A stretch of 64,000 nt of DNA, from contig CAKMRJ010005745.1 of the NCBI GenBank assembly GCA_928212115.1, positions 75,786,881 through 75,850,880 of the forward strand, in the 5' to 3' direction. Made by a program: the position numbers and the translations under genes. The notes beneath the pieces were generated by a model. The model saw only the letters and a list, made by a program, of their open reading frames with translations, had not been told where the DNA came from and searched no databases. Below, in pieces: positions 1-9,797 of this stretch. Origin of the DNA: Lactuca virosa. Lineage: Eukaryota; Streptophyta; Magnoliopsida; Asterales; Asteraceae. Positions within the stretch are counted from its first letter, which is position 1. Every line of letters begins with the position of its first letter.

Positions 1-200
1 ATTGATCAAATAACAATAAGTAAATAAAACAAATGTAAGAACACAACGATATATGATCCTTTATGATTTCCGGCATAAAACTTTGGGAAGTGACAATGTC
101 ACACTGCCTTAGAACTTTAATTAAATAAAAATGAGTTATAGGTGCTAGTTGCGAAAGATCTTTATGCTAAAGAGTCATTATATAATGATATTGCTAGATA
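1..200. repeat. Fragment of the inverted-repeat LTR family seen at 1840-3125
   Basis: The block from about 35 to 150 (ACAACGATATA, then a line with CGGCATAAAAC, GTGACAATGTCAC and GGTGCTAG) resembles 3005-3110 in the same orientation. It therefore resembles the reverse complement of 1845-1965. It looks like a third, more diverged fragment of the same LTR. No coding sequence is visible. Confidence 0.45.
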
Positions 201-812
201 ATATATAATTTTAAAGGGTCACACTAACAACAACTTGATGCAAAATAATATTTATAAGAAATTGATTATTGATAAGTAAATACAAATCTTGTAATTAATT
301 GGAAATTATTTATTTCATGAAAATAATAATTTTCAATGTTAAGTATCAAAATATATCATAAGGTATGATTTATTATGTCATGTATATCTTTTTGGATAAA
401 AAAATGTTTTTTTCTTATATGGATTTATATGTCTTTATAAGTTATAAAAATTAGAAAAGTTTTTATAAAAAAAAAACTAGCTTCTTCTTTTTATAAATTA
501 TCCAAGGAGACCATAAAGGGAAAAGAAACATGCTTGCATTTATTTAGTCATAAACCCATGTTCTTACACTTGTAGCCTTTTGTTGCTAGAGGCATTATGT
601 CTTAAAGCATCAAAACTCAATGGGTAAGGACTTGGATTAAAATGATTAAAAGTCTAGCGTGTATCTCTTCTTTAACTAGCCAAAAACCACAAAATTTTGG
701 GCTTTCCATCTCCATATTTTCTCTACTTTTTGTCTATTAAAGTGTTAAGATCAAAATAGGAAGTAGTTGATACTTTACTTGAACTCTCTTTTAGAACAAA
801 AGCTTTGCTTTA
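201..812. other. AT-rich noncoding stretch, nothing recognised
   Basis: Very AT-rich sequence with no convincing ORF, repeat boundary or motif that I can recognise. It is probably degraded retroelement sequence given what lies on both sides. Confidence 0.4.
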
Positions 813-1128
813 TTCTTAAAGGCTTAAGAGTATTATTATTATAAGAAGGACTAGCATCCACGTTAAGTTGAAGAGTGTTGGTGTTTCTAACTAAGGTGGG
901 GTTTTACTATACATTATTCATCTACTTTCAACCTCCCAAGAGGATCAAAGTCTTTAAAGGCTGTATTCTTTTCTTAAAGGCTTAAGAATATTATTATTAC
1001 AAGAAGGACTAGCATCCATGTTAAGGTGAAGAGTGTTGGTGTTTCTAACTAAGGTGGGGTTCTACTATACATTCTTCATCAACTTTCAACCTCCTAAGAG
1101 GATCAAAGTCTTTAAAGTTAGTATTTTT
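813..1128 (+). repeat. Tandem duplication, two units of 158 bp
   Basis: The unit starting TTCTTAAAGGCTTAAG at 813 is repeated at 971. The copies stay aligned to the shared GAGGATCAAAGTCTTTAAAG near 959 and 1117, giving a period of 158 bp with few substitutions. Both copies hold AGAGTGTTGGTGTTTCTAAC. The duplication is probably local slippage or unequal exchange within an old element. Confidence 0.8.
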
Positions 1129-1839
1129 TTCTTCCTATTGTTGTATTAATCTTTCCATGTTTGCACAATGATCCTTGGTGGGTTAAACTAGTTTTAAGTT
1201 TATTCAACAACTTTAAAGCTTCCGTTGCGGTTTTACCGTTTATGAAACCAGATTTTTTGAATAAAAACCCCACAAGTTGATCGTATAGTAAGTGTAATTG
1301 TGCTCAAGAATGTTCAGAGAGAAGATGAGAGTTAGAGTGCATGTCCCCGTGTTATGATCAACTACTCTTTAAAAATAAGGATCTTATAACTAATTCTCCT
1401 AGAATATTGGGATGTTCCTTGATTCTTGCTTTACCAGGTTTTTAAGAGAGAATTCAACGTCTATTTTGGTTTGACCACGTGCCCTTTGACTTAGTCCATA
1501 CTCTTTTAGATAAGTCTTCATCCCTACTATTGTGGGTAGAATATTTATCATACCACTTTTAAAATCTTGAACTCATGCTAACATCCTACGTAGCCCAAGA
1601 TCTTGGACTTACTCAATATCTTGGTAATGCCTTTGTTTTCTTGCAATATATTATGCAAGTATCACACGATCGACTAGGAAAGAATAAGATCATGTCAATA
1701 GCATGTGTTCAAAGCCTTGTGAACGTTGAAGACCATCGAGAAAACTAGGTCAAGCATGGATCAAGGAAGATCCTTAGAATATTGGACTAGTTGTTATTAT
1801 GGATATGTATAAAAGCCTAGCTAATCAACATTCACATAA
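1129..1839. other. Noncoding stretch, probably the 5' part of an old LTR
   Basis: No gene or boundary is recognisable. Because it runs directly into the LTR-like sequence at 1840-2418, it may be the U3 side of that LTR, but no clear TG start was found. Confidence 0.3.
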
Positions 1840-2310
1840 ACACGATCAACTAGCACTTGTAATTTTATTTCAATTAATATACGTCTTAAAGCAAGTGATT
1901 TCATCACCTCCCGAGGTTTTATGTCGGAGATCCAAAAGGATTAAGGGTTTTCCTATTATATCGTTGTGTTCTTGCACATGCTTTTAATTATTTAATGTTG
2001 TTTGATCAATTACAACATTTTCTCATATTTACTTGATTGTTTATCTGATTTAGTTGTCAAAACTATCAAGATATTATGTGGTATCTTGGTACATTTTTTA
2101 GTATCTTGAGATTTGTTATACGAATTTACTTATTAAACAACTTTAACACTATATTTGTCTCAAAAACTTCAAATACACTTATTTACACTTTAGAACATAT
2201 CAATTCTATTAAACAGTTTCCTGAATATTATAGTTTTCTTCCTAAGATCTCGGGCACAATCAAGATCTTCGATATATTTCAAGATTTCGAGCACTTTAGT
2301 TTTACACATC

Positions 2311-2345
<35 letters not shown>

Positions 2346-2418
2346 GTTATTATTATATATCACACCAAACTTACTAATTTGGTTACGAAATTAGTCTATC
2401 AATGTTTTACCAAAACAA
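1840..2418 (+). repeat. 3' part of a gypsy-type LTR
   Basis: This segment is repeated in inverted orientation at about 2650-3120. It is followed at about 2420 by TGGCGTCATCCGTGAGAC, which resembles the primer-binding sites of plant Ty3/gypsy elements that begin TGGCGCC. A TTA microsatellite lies inside (2311-2353). The sequence is diverged, and the 5' boundary was not found. Confidence 0.5.
2311..2353 (+). repeat. (TTA)n microsatellite
   Basis: Uninterrupted TTA units run for about 40 bases, followed by TTGTTATTATTATATAT. The short ORF translating to an isoleucine run across it has no other support. Confidence 0.9.
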
Positions 2419-2640
2419 TTTGGCGTCATCCGTGAGACAAGTGGTGTTATTACATTTTTTCGTTAAGGTTATTAAAAAAGAATTTTCACATATTTTCAAT
2501 CACTTACACCTTTTGCTTTAAAAATGTCTTCTTTACCAAAATCCACTTCTAGCACTATTCCATCCATCTCCACTAGTCAGAGCCTATCCCCAACTCCGGC
2601 TTGTTTTGGTCAAAAATTAACAAACTAAATTCATAACCAA
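2419..2640 (+). pseudogene. Gypsy primer-binding site, leader and gag start
   Basis: The primer-binding-site-like TGGCGTCATCCGTGAGAC at about 2420 is followed by a leader and an ATG at 2524. That ATG opens a short serine, threonine and proline-rich frame (MSSLPKSTSSTIPSIST) that stops after about 35 codons. This is where a gypsy gag would begin. The frame ends just before the inverted LTR copy, so the rest of the element is gone. Confidence 0.4.
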
Positions 2641-2649
2641 ATTAGTATT

Positions 2650-3125
2650 TATGGTTTGACGTTTGAAATAAGATGTTGAAAATTGAAGTGTTGAAGATAT
2701 TGAAATATGTTGAAGATCTTGGTCATGCCCAAGATTTTGGGAGGAAAATGATGATATCTAAAAGACTGTTTACAAAAATTATTTTATCTGTATATGTAAA
2801 TAAGTGTATTTGAAGTATTTTGGGACAAAATAGTGTTAAAGTAAGTTGATAACTGAATTCATATAAGAAATCTCAAGATAAAAGTTACCAACATATTGTG
2901 GAATATCTTAGTAGTTTTAGCAATGAAAATAGATTAACAATCAAATGAATAAGAGAATAAGTTGTGATCAATCAAACAATAAAAAATAAATGAAAGTAAA
3001 TGCAAGAATACAACGATATACGAGGAAAACCTTCAATCCTTTTGGATCTCCGACATAAAACCTCAGGAGGTGATGAAATCACCTGCCTTAATTGAAATAA
3101 AATTACAAGTGCTAGCTGATCATTA
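2650..3125 (-). repeat. Inverted copy of the LTR at 1840-2418
   Basis: Read on the minus strand, this matches 1845-2310. Shared blocks include GCTAGCACTTGTAATTTTAT (minus strand here, with CAACTAGCACTTGT on the plus copy), GTGATTTCATCACCTCC, TTTTATGTCGGAGATCC and CAAATACACTTATTTAC. The two arms are separated by about 340 bp that include the primer-binding site of the plus-strand copy. The arrangement is two LTRs of one family in head-to-head orientation. Confidence 0.7.
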
Positions 3126-3261
3126 AGTTATGTTTCTAAAAAAAATTAAAAGTATTTAACATTCAGGAACTATATCAGATCTAAGCATGCAAACTAAATT
3201 AAACCTACAGGAACGGAAAACCTAAATTGCAATAAACGTGTACAGACCTCTCTAATACTAC
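3126..3261 (-). other. Copia leader fragment with Met-type primer-binding site
   Basis: On the minus strand, the LTR end at 3262 is followed by TAGTATTAGAG, a decayed form of the initiator-Met primer-binding site TGGTATCAGAG. The outer copia has TGGTATTAGAGCC in the same place at 20170-20182. Little else is preserved. Confidence 0.45.
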
Positions 3262-3970
3262 TGATGGGTTTTAAGGATCCTTAAACAACATTAAAGGGAC
3301 ATCGAAAGCAACAATTTTAATCCTCAATAAGTCCATAAATCGGATCTCCATACAACCTATATAAAGCAATTTGATTATGTAAGAAAACATGCCTTTTAGG
3401 GTTTGTCAAAACCCTTGTAGATATTCAATTGATTGATGAGTGTTAAGAGTCCAACATAGAACTCCTCTTTCGTAGTCGCACCCAAGGAACTCAGATTAGC
3501 AAAACTTGACAAAAACCCAAGCAACCAACACCATGAACGAGGCTTCACAAACCCGAATCTGCTGGAACTACAAGTTTCACGTTGTGGCATGGAAGCCACC
3601 ACGATGTGGCATCGTGATTTGAGGGTTTCGGGAAAGAGGAGGTATGACTGGATTTCTCTTAGGGTTTTGTGTAAAACTCATCATCAATTTTGTCCATAAG
3701 GTCTCTCTATTTATAGGGAAGGGTAGAAAACCCTAGAAGATAATTATCTAGTCAACTAATAATTATCCATATAAATGGTAGTTATCTAACTACTTAATTA
3801 TCCTCTTTTATCCTCTAGAATATTCAATAACTTCTAGATTTCATTTAATTAAATCAAGTCTCTATAATTTTCCTATGTTATTGCTTATTTATGTCATTGC
3901 GTGTAACCCAAAAGGATCCTACTATTAGTAGTAATATTACTAACTGTTCTAAATGTGTTGGGACTATAGG
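3262..3970 (-). repeat. Degenerate copia LTR (minus strand)
   Basis: It starts TGATGGGTTTTAAGGATCC, like the LTRs at 4588, 20183 and 54101 that start TGATGGGTTTT. Near its far end, AACCCAAAAGGATCCTACTA resembles the LTR block near 5350 (AACCCAAAAGGACCATGCTA). The far boundary is uncertain because the usual CCAACA terminus is not preserved. The ORF predicted on the minus strand across 3396-3602 has no recognisable domain and lies within the LTR. Confidence 0.45.
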
Positions 3971-4021
3971 CACCATTTTCCATCAAGATGTACATAAAAT
4001 GAAATAGAATAATACATATAT

Positions 4022-4587
4022 ACATAACTCAGAGTAAGATTTGGGCAGCCCAAAAGGTTGCTTTGTTAATTCTTCCTAGGTGTACTCTTCAAGTGTTCAG
4101 ACCCAAGAATAGGCAAGAAAGTAGGTCTAGCAATAGAAAGTCTTTGCAACATCGTAATATCCTTAGCGCATTAGTTACTTGGGGGACTAAAGATGGTATC
4201 GCCAAGCTAGTTAAAAACTTAGTTGACAATCCAAGACTGGAGCAACAAAGCATAAAAGAAGAGTACATTCAGGAGGAAAGAACACTGGGCAACACCAATG
4301 TCAGACAATGTCTTCGTAAGGTTGCTAATGGACATTTTACAACAGCAACGAAAGTTTTATGTTCTTTTGGGGTTGCTACATTTGGGGGTGATACCACGAA
4401 GACATTAGAGGATAAGTATCCATACAAGCCACCACCTTCCATGCCCAGCACCATATTTTAAGAACCTCCCCTTATAGTGGATGTTGGCAATGTCTTGGGG
4501 AATTAAATCCTTCCCTAACGGTACCTCGTGTGGGAGAGACGGGTTGAGAGCTCAACACATTTTGGATGCTCTTTGTAGAGAAGGTTT
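4022..4587 (+). pseudogene. Reverse-transcriptase-like pseudogene, 5' part
   Basis: The plus-strand frame over 4063-4461 encodes the N-terminal region of a multi-copy plant protein with a non-LTR-type reverse transcriptase domain. The next conserved block (GTSCGRDGLRAQHILDALC) is in another frame at about 4520-4580. A TAA at 4459-4461 and a frameshift near 4500 break the reading frame, and at 4587 the gene is cut by the outer copia. Reading continues at 23617 beyond the duplicated GGTTT. The homology call rests on recognition of the family by eye. The true start is not determinable; it probably lies upstream of 4063. Confidence 0.65.
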
Positions 4588-5423
4588 TGATGGGTTTTAT
4601 ACAAACAATCCTATGTGTGCATGCAACCCTGATTGGATCTATGTTTTTACTATTAGACATACAACTTTATGAACACAAAAAGAAACCTAGCATGCATATA
4701 TTATTTTCGAAATTCACAAACAAGAATAGAATACATACCTTTTGTTGCTATATAGTAATAACAACTAGTTCCTTGAATTTCCTTAGCTCTTGAGATCAAG
4801 TACCACAAGTGTAGTACCTCTAATGGCTCACAACACACTTGAGTGATAGGATGAATATAAGAGAGAGGAGGGAGGGTAACAAGCTCCAAAATTTGGCTCT
4901 ACTAGGATTTCTCCAAGGTGTGTCGAATTCTAGTGCCTTAGGGGTCTATTTATACTTGAGGCCAACTAGGGTTTCAGGGTGGAAACCCTAATCCCTTAGC
5001 TTAGGGTCTAAGCAAGTCCATGGACCTCCGATCCTTTAGACTTGGACGGAAACTCCTAGAGCCTTCTAGGATTTTCGGCCCTTGCCTAACAAGATGATCC
5101 ATTGGCCCAAAGTCTCAACTATCAAATAATTACAAAACAGCCCCTGCACTTTTTATCAGTTCCTTTAATCCCAAAATTAATTCCAAATTAATTTCTGATT
5201 AAATACTAATTAATAATATGATTCCAAATTAATATATTATTCATATAATATATTAATAAATCATATTTATACCCCAATTTATTATTCTTAACAATAAATC
5301 AGCCTCTCTCCTCAACAATCATCCTGTCTAGTCACCAGTGTGAAGGCAACCCAAAAGGACCATGCTACTATCGGGTCAAGTACATCCTAATTATAGTTAT
5401 GGGCTTAGACACCTAATCCAACA
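4588..5423 (-). repeat. 3' LTR of the outer copia
   Basis: This 836-bp LTR runs from TGATGGGTTTTATAC to CCTAATCCAACA on the plus strand, so it is TG...CA-bounded on both strands. It matches the split 5' LTR at 20183-20362 plus 22954-23616 almost base for base. A TATA-like CTATTTATACTTGAGG (minus strand TATAAATAG) lies near 4945. The ORFs listed inside it are artefacts of repeat sequence. Confidence 0.92.
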
Positions 5424-5441
5424 GTCTCCCACTTGGATAAG
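5424..5441 (-). other. Polypurine tract of the outer copia
   Basis: Immediately inside the 3' LTR the minus strand reads CCAAGTGGGAGAC, a purine-rich plus-strand-primer site. The nested copia has the same AAGTGGGAGAC at 14356-14366. Confidence 0.8.
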
Positions 5442-6300
5442 TCTAATAACTATAACTGCCAATGTAACTTCAAAATCCGATTAACAATCATAACTCTCAA
5501 TAGCCGATGTCGAACTTTGACCTAGTCAATGACACGTCCTTTAGATAAGGGATCGTATAGTCCTCCATTCTCAAGATATCGTGCGGACAATTATATGGAA
5601 GATAGTCATACTTATTGTCCACCAGTTTGTTTCTCGATCTCTGATTTTTCTGACATAGAACTTAATTGAACACATCAACTTAGTCCTAACCGAGCCCGAC
5701 ACATAAGTCAAACCAAATCATCGAGGGGCCCAAGATATCGTTTTTAGCCTCATATGATAAAAGGAACAAATAAAAATTTGACTTATATGCATTTACTATT
5801 CACTCATAAAATCATACACAACAATGCGTTTTATAACATCAAGTTACTGATGTGTTTACACATTATCAATGCACAGCCAACTTGAAAACAATAAACCATA
5901 TATCTAGGTTTAAAGACTATATGATATTATCATCTTACGATCACTCGTGATAAATTCCATGAAGTGATACAAGTAAGCGTGAGTTTAATCCAATGCTCAA
6001 ACCTTATTTTGATAAGCACTCATGAACGTTGCAGCAAACTTTTGCTATGTCTAATACACTTTAGATAATCTACAAGCCAATTCATGACAGTCTTCTTTCA
6101 TATCTACTTCCAACATATGAACGACTGTGGGCTGTTCGAATAATCTTATTATTCAGGAAGTCAAAACATGCAAAGTGAAACAATAGATAAATAATTAACA
6201 CAAGACAGTAACTTTACTTATAAATAATACTCCTTTATTTAATCGACAAATGTTAATTACAATTTATCTATTACACGTTTCAAAACTATCTAATCACTAA
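5442..6300 (-). other. 3' noncoding region of the outer copia
   Basis: This noncoding internal sequence lies between the RNase H region and the polypurine tract. Its reverse complement resembles 13440-14360 of the nested gag-only copia (for example GACTTATCCAAGTGGGAGAC and the CATGAATTGG block), so the two elements share this tail. Confidence 0.7.
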
Positions 6301-7454
6301 AAATTATATCGTCCTTCAACCCAATGCTCCTAGCATGCTACAAGTGCTTAACCCTACTCAGTCCCTTCGTAAGGGGATCTGTTGGGTTATCCTCTAATGA
6401 TACCCTCTTCACTACGAGGAGTCCCTCCTCTACCCGATGTCTAATAAAGTGATATTTCCTGTCGATATGTCTGGATCTGCCATGATCCCTCGGTTCCTTG
6501 GTCAAGGCAACCGCTCATTCATTATCACAGAAAATTTCCATAGGCTTCTTTATGGATGGTACAACTCCAAGGTCTCTGATGAAGTTCTTCAACCATATTT
6601 CCTCCTTCGACGCTTCGCTCGCTACTATGTACTCTAATTCGCACGTTGAATCAGCCACGGTCTCTTGCTTGGAACTTTTCCAAGTCACTGCTCCTCCATT
6701 CAGGGTAAAGACCTAGCCCGACTGAGAGCGGAAGTTGTCTCGATCGGTCTGAAAACTGGCGTCACTATACCCTCGTACCCTTAAGTTATCACTTCCACCG
6801 AGGATAAGAAACCATTCCTTGGTCCTCCGAAGGTACTACAGAATATTCTTGACTGCGGTCCAATGTGCTCTACCAGGGATCACTTGATATCTGCTGACCA
6901 TGCTCAAAGCAAAGGCCACATCAGGGCGAGTACAAGTCATAGCATACATGATCGAGCCAACTGCGGAAGTGTAAGGTACTCGACTCATCTCTGCTATCTC
7001 GGCTTCAGTACTCGGGCTTTGAGTCTTACTCAACTTGGTATTGCTTTGGATCGGCAACTCCCCCTTCTTGGAATTCTCCATACTAAAACGTTTTAGTACT
7101 TTATCCAAGTAAGTACTTTGACTAAGTCCTATTAGTCTTTTACTCATATTTCTCACTATCCTTATTCCCAGAATATAGGCAGCCTCTCTGAGGTCCTTCA
7201 TAGCGAAGCACTTCCCAAGCCAGGACTTAACCTCCTGCAGAGTTGGGATGTCGTTTCTTATGAGTAGTATGTCATCTACATACAATACGAGGAAGCTAAC
7301 TATACTCCCACTGGCTTTGACGTATACACATGACTCATCCTCACTTCGCAGGAAGCCAAACTCTTTGACTTTCTCATCGAAACAAAGATTCATCTGCGAG
7401 ATGCTTGTTTCAATCCATAAATGGATTTCTCAAGCTTACACACTCTATTAGGAT
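6300..7454 (-). pseudogene. Copia reverse transcriptase C-terminal part and RNase H
   Basis: On the minus strand the frame 7393-6836 carries the reverse transcriptase core YVDDILLIRND (the YVDD catalytic motif), then TRPDVAFALSMVSRYQ, typical of copia elements. The region below 6836 continues in broken frames with RNase H matches such as GYSDASFQTDRDN, GVVPSIKEAMEIFCDNE-like and RHIDRKYHFIRHR blocks. Upstream, at 7394-7454, the strand reads KLEKSIYGLKQASR before a frameshift. Reading is interrupted at 7459/7460 by the nested copia and resumes at 15143. These enzymes would convert the element RNA to DNA in cytoplasmic particles. Confidence 0.88.
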
Positions 7455-7459
7455 GCTTT

Positions 7460-8220
7460 TGTTGGATAATGCGTCTAAGTCCATAACTATATTTACTATG
7501 TACTTGACCCGATTTGGCATGGTCCATTTGGGTTGCATCTTCATCTCAGCTGTTGGATAGACAAAATGAGAATAAGGACACTTATGGTTTGTTAATATAT
7601 TATAAGTTCTAATATATTAATATGAAATCATATTATTTAATTAGTATTGATCAAGAATTAATTTGGAATTAATTATGTGATCAAAAAAGAGACTAATTAA
7701 ATATATGGGGATTGATTTGTAAATCATTCATTCTCATATAATGAGCTTATGGTCCATGATTCACTAGATTGGGCTAGGACCCATTAGGTGCTCCATGGAG
7801 GTTAAAACCCATGGATCATGGGGGAAATGAAAATCCATGCACATTAGGGTTTACATGGTATAACCCTACATGTGACACACTATATAAGAAACCTCATAAG
7901 GAGCAAAATCGGGACACTAAGACAAGAATAAGAGGGCTAGCCGATTTTGAGTGAAAGTGTTCTTCTCTCAAGTTATTCCAATAGTTGTGGTGTTGTGTGA
8001 AACATTTGAGGTGCTAGTCTCACAAGGTCTTAAGGAATCCAAGCAACTACAAAGGTATGTCATTCTACTAGTTTTTATATTACAAGTACCCCATGCCATG
8101 CTAGTTAGGGTGTAAACCTTGGAAAATTCTTATTTGCATGAATATTAGAGAAAACATAGATCCAAGGTTTATAGGGTTGCATGTACACCATAGGAGTGTT
8201 AAAATGCTCAAAACCCGTCA
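7460..8220 (+). repeat. 5' LTR of the nested copia
   Basis: TGTTGGATAATG...AAAACCCGTCA, bounded by TG and CA. CACTATATAAGAAACC near 7880 is a good TATA-box candidate, followed by a transcribed R/U5 portion. Confidence 0.93.
7878..7892 (+). promoter_or_regulatory. Candidate TATA box in the nested copia 5' LTR
   Basis: ACTATATAAGAAACC is repeated in the same position of the 3' LTR (near 14798). Its location about two-thirds into the LTR fits the U3/R boundary of a pol II LTR promoter. Transcription start not shown. Confidence 0.6.
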
Positions 8221-8221
8221 G

Positions 8222-8234
8222 TGGTATCAGAGCC
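8222..8234 (+). other. Primer-binding site (initiator tRNA-Met)
   Basis: TGGTATCAGAGCC, one base after the 5' LTR, is complementary to the 3' end of plant initiator tRNA-Met, the usual primer for Ty1/copia minus-strand synthesis. Confidence 0.92.
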
Positions 8235-9310
8235 TAGGCTTGTTTTCTTGATATTTGATGCAAACTGCTTGAAAAAGTCGAGAATTTTGCAATCTGTACA
8301 GTTAACTTGCCGATTCCATGGGGGGACTCGATGAGTCCATGACAAAATGCATCCTACTCGTCGAGTAGGTTCTTGAACTCGACGAGTAGGAGCCCATGTG
8401 TGCAGAATTTCGAGTTTTGCTGCTGGAAATGGACTAGAATCATTACCCTAAACTATTTTGGACTTATACAACCTGTTTTTTGATGTGGTAATGATTATAC
8501 TAATCCATTTTCAATGGTTATTATCAAATTTTCAAGTTTTATGTATGTTTATATGATTCTTGAAATTGTTGATATGAATGTTCATGCTTATGAGTTTTAG
8601 TAAGATCATAGAAATTATTTGCAAATTGTTTGTTTGTTAATTGTTGATCTAAATGTTTTTTAATGGAGTCCATAATTTGTCCTCAAGTTATGGATTACCA
8701 AAAGTCATTTCTTTTAAAGATCCATTAAAGAGTCTTACATAATTGAAGAGTCTTTCTCATAAATAGTTTTATGGACTCCATAACTTGTCCTCAAGTTATG
8801 GATGTTCAAGAGTGTCTCCATTAAAAGTTTTTAAAACCTTAATTAAACTCATAAGTTATGAAAATCCAAAAGTTTTTGAATTGTTCAAAACTTGCCCTCA
8901 AGTTTTGGAATATGTAAAGTCACTTTAGAAAAACTTTAATTCCAAACCCTAGAGTTTTAAAAGTTAAAATTCAACCCTTATACTTTATAGTATTATAAGT
9001 TAATAATGTATATATGTATAACAACAAGTCAGTCTTACCGTTAGTAGGCCTCATTCACGAAGCCGGTCTATAAGGGGGGTATAAGGTTGTTGCCTATAAA
9101 ATGGCAGCTTAATGGGTGTCCACTCTCACCCACCGCTTCCTTGACTGGTGGAGGTCGTTAGTCGAACGGGTTTGACAGGACTATAATTCTCCCTTCATTA
9201 AAAGTATAATGATAAATACTAAGTAACTAAACACTTATAAATTCTCAATCTTAGTTACTTAGGAAAATGTGAATTTGGTGCTAACCCATGAAATTGCACT
9301 TTGTACCTTA

Positions 9311-9357
9311 CCAAGTCATTGGTGGAGCGTGTGTGGGTAACCGGCACACTAACTTGG
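9311..9357 (+). promoter_or_regulatory. Hairpin A, copy 1, in the nested copia leader
   Basis: CCAAGT...ACTTGG forms the outer stem and GTGTG...CACAC the inner stem around GGGTAACC, with the conserved bulge TGGAGC on the 5' side. The same motif with different outer stems is found at 9396-9440, 12174-12215, 19165-19195 and 19245-19285 (minus), 37045-37085 and 37128-37165. The function is unknown; it lies in the region where packaging or translation signals could act. Confidence 0.6.
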
Positions 9358-9395
9358 ACTAGTAAGAGTGTCAAAGGGTGACTTAATGTTTATCA

Positions 9396-9440
9396 TAGAT
9401 CGGTGGAGCGCGTGTGGGTAACCGACACATCGATTAGGTG
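9396..9440 (+). promoter_or_regulatory. Hairpin A, copy 2, in the nested copia leader
   Basis: GATCGGTGGAGCGCGTGT, then GGGTAACCGACACATCGATT. The outer pairing here is ATCG with CGAT in place of CCAAGT with ACTTGG, while TGGAGC, GTGT and ACAC are kept. It lies about 85 bp downstream of copy 1, the same arrangement as in the other leaders. Confidence 0.55.
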
Positions 9441-9663
9441 ATAAAATTAAGGGTACCAAGTTAATTTGCATGGTTACTTACACCTTGTTTGTGATCCTCG
9501 GCATCCCAGTCACAAACTTGAGAGGGCACAATCGAGATTTAAACATGCCATTGAAAAGTTCAATGAATCTCAAAAGATCTAGGAGTTTCAATCCAACTAA
9601 AACCTAAATTCCCATTTCGTTTTTCATGGTGAAAACTGGTGAATCGTCGTTCGCCTACCTTCA

Positions 9664-9714
9664 AATATTTTGTAGCTTGGATTACAACATCCCTCTTCCA
9701 AGTTATAAAATATT
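9664..9714 (+). promoter_or_regulatory. Hairpin B (constant-loop hairpin), nested copia leader
   Basis: An 18-bp stem (9664-9681 with 9697-9714, two G-U pairs when read as RNA) encloses the 15-nt loop TTACAACATCCCTCT. The loop is nearly invariant in five other copies in this window while the stem sequence changes. It lies about 80 nt upstream of the gag ATG and its acceptor-like sequence. No known function is recognised. Confidence 0.75.
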
Positions 9715-9797
9715 GTGTTGGGTCCTAGCCTTAATATTTCATATTGGGTGTTCTATTAAGGACTTAAATCAACTAACTTAAATTTCTCCCATTGTAG

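Larger units (their letters stand above)
8235..9797 (+). other. Structured noncoding leader of the nested copia
   Basis: This 1.5-kb untranslated stretch lies between the primer-binding site and the gag ATG. It begins with ACTCGTCGAGTAGG-type palindromes (8325-8393). A block at 9035-9180 is also found in the other two copia leaders. Two hairpin-A motifs follow (9311-9357 and 9396-9440), then one hairpin B (9664-9714). The leader ends in TTTCTCCCATTGTAG directly before ATG, which reads as a branch point (CTAAC), pyrimidine tract and 3' splice acceptor. The leader may therefore be spliced. Hairpin details are given under the findings. Confidence 0.7.

Noticed and set aside
2076..2435. 119-codon ORF with a long isoleucine run
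   Set aside because: The run is the TTA microsatellite; the frame lies within an LTR just before a primer-binding site.
8221..8240. tRNA gene fragment
   Set aside because: The match to initiator tRNA-Met is only the complementary 3' end and lies one base after an LTR, so it is a primer-binding site.
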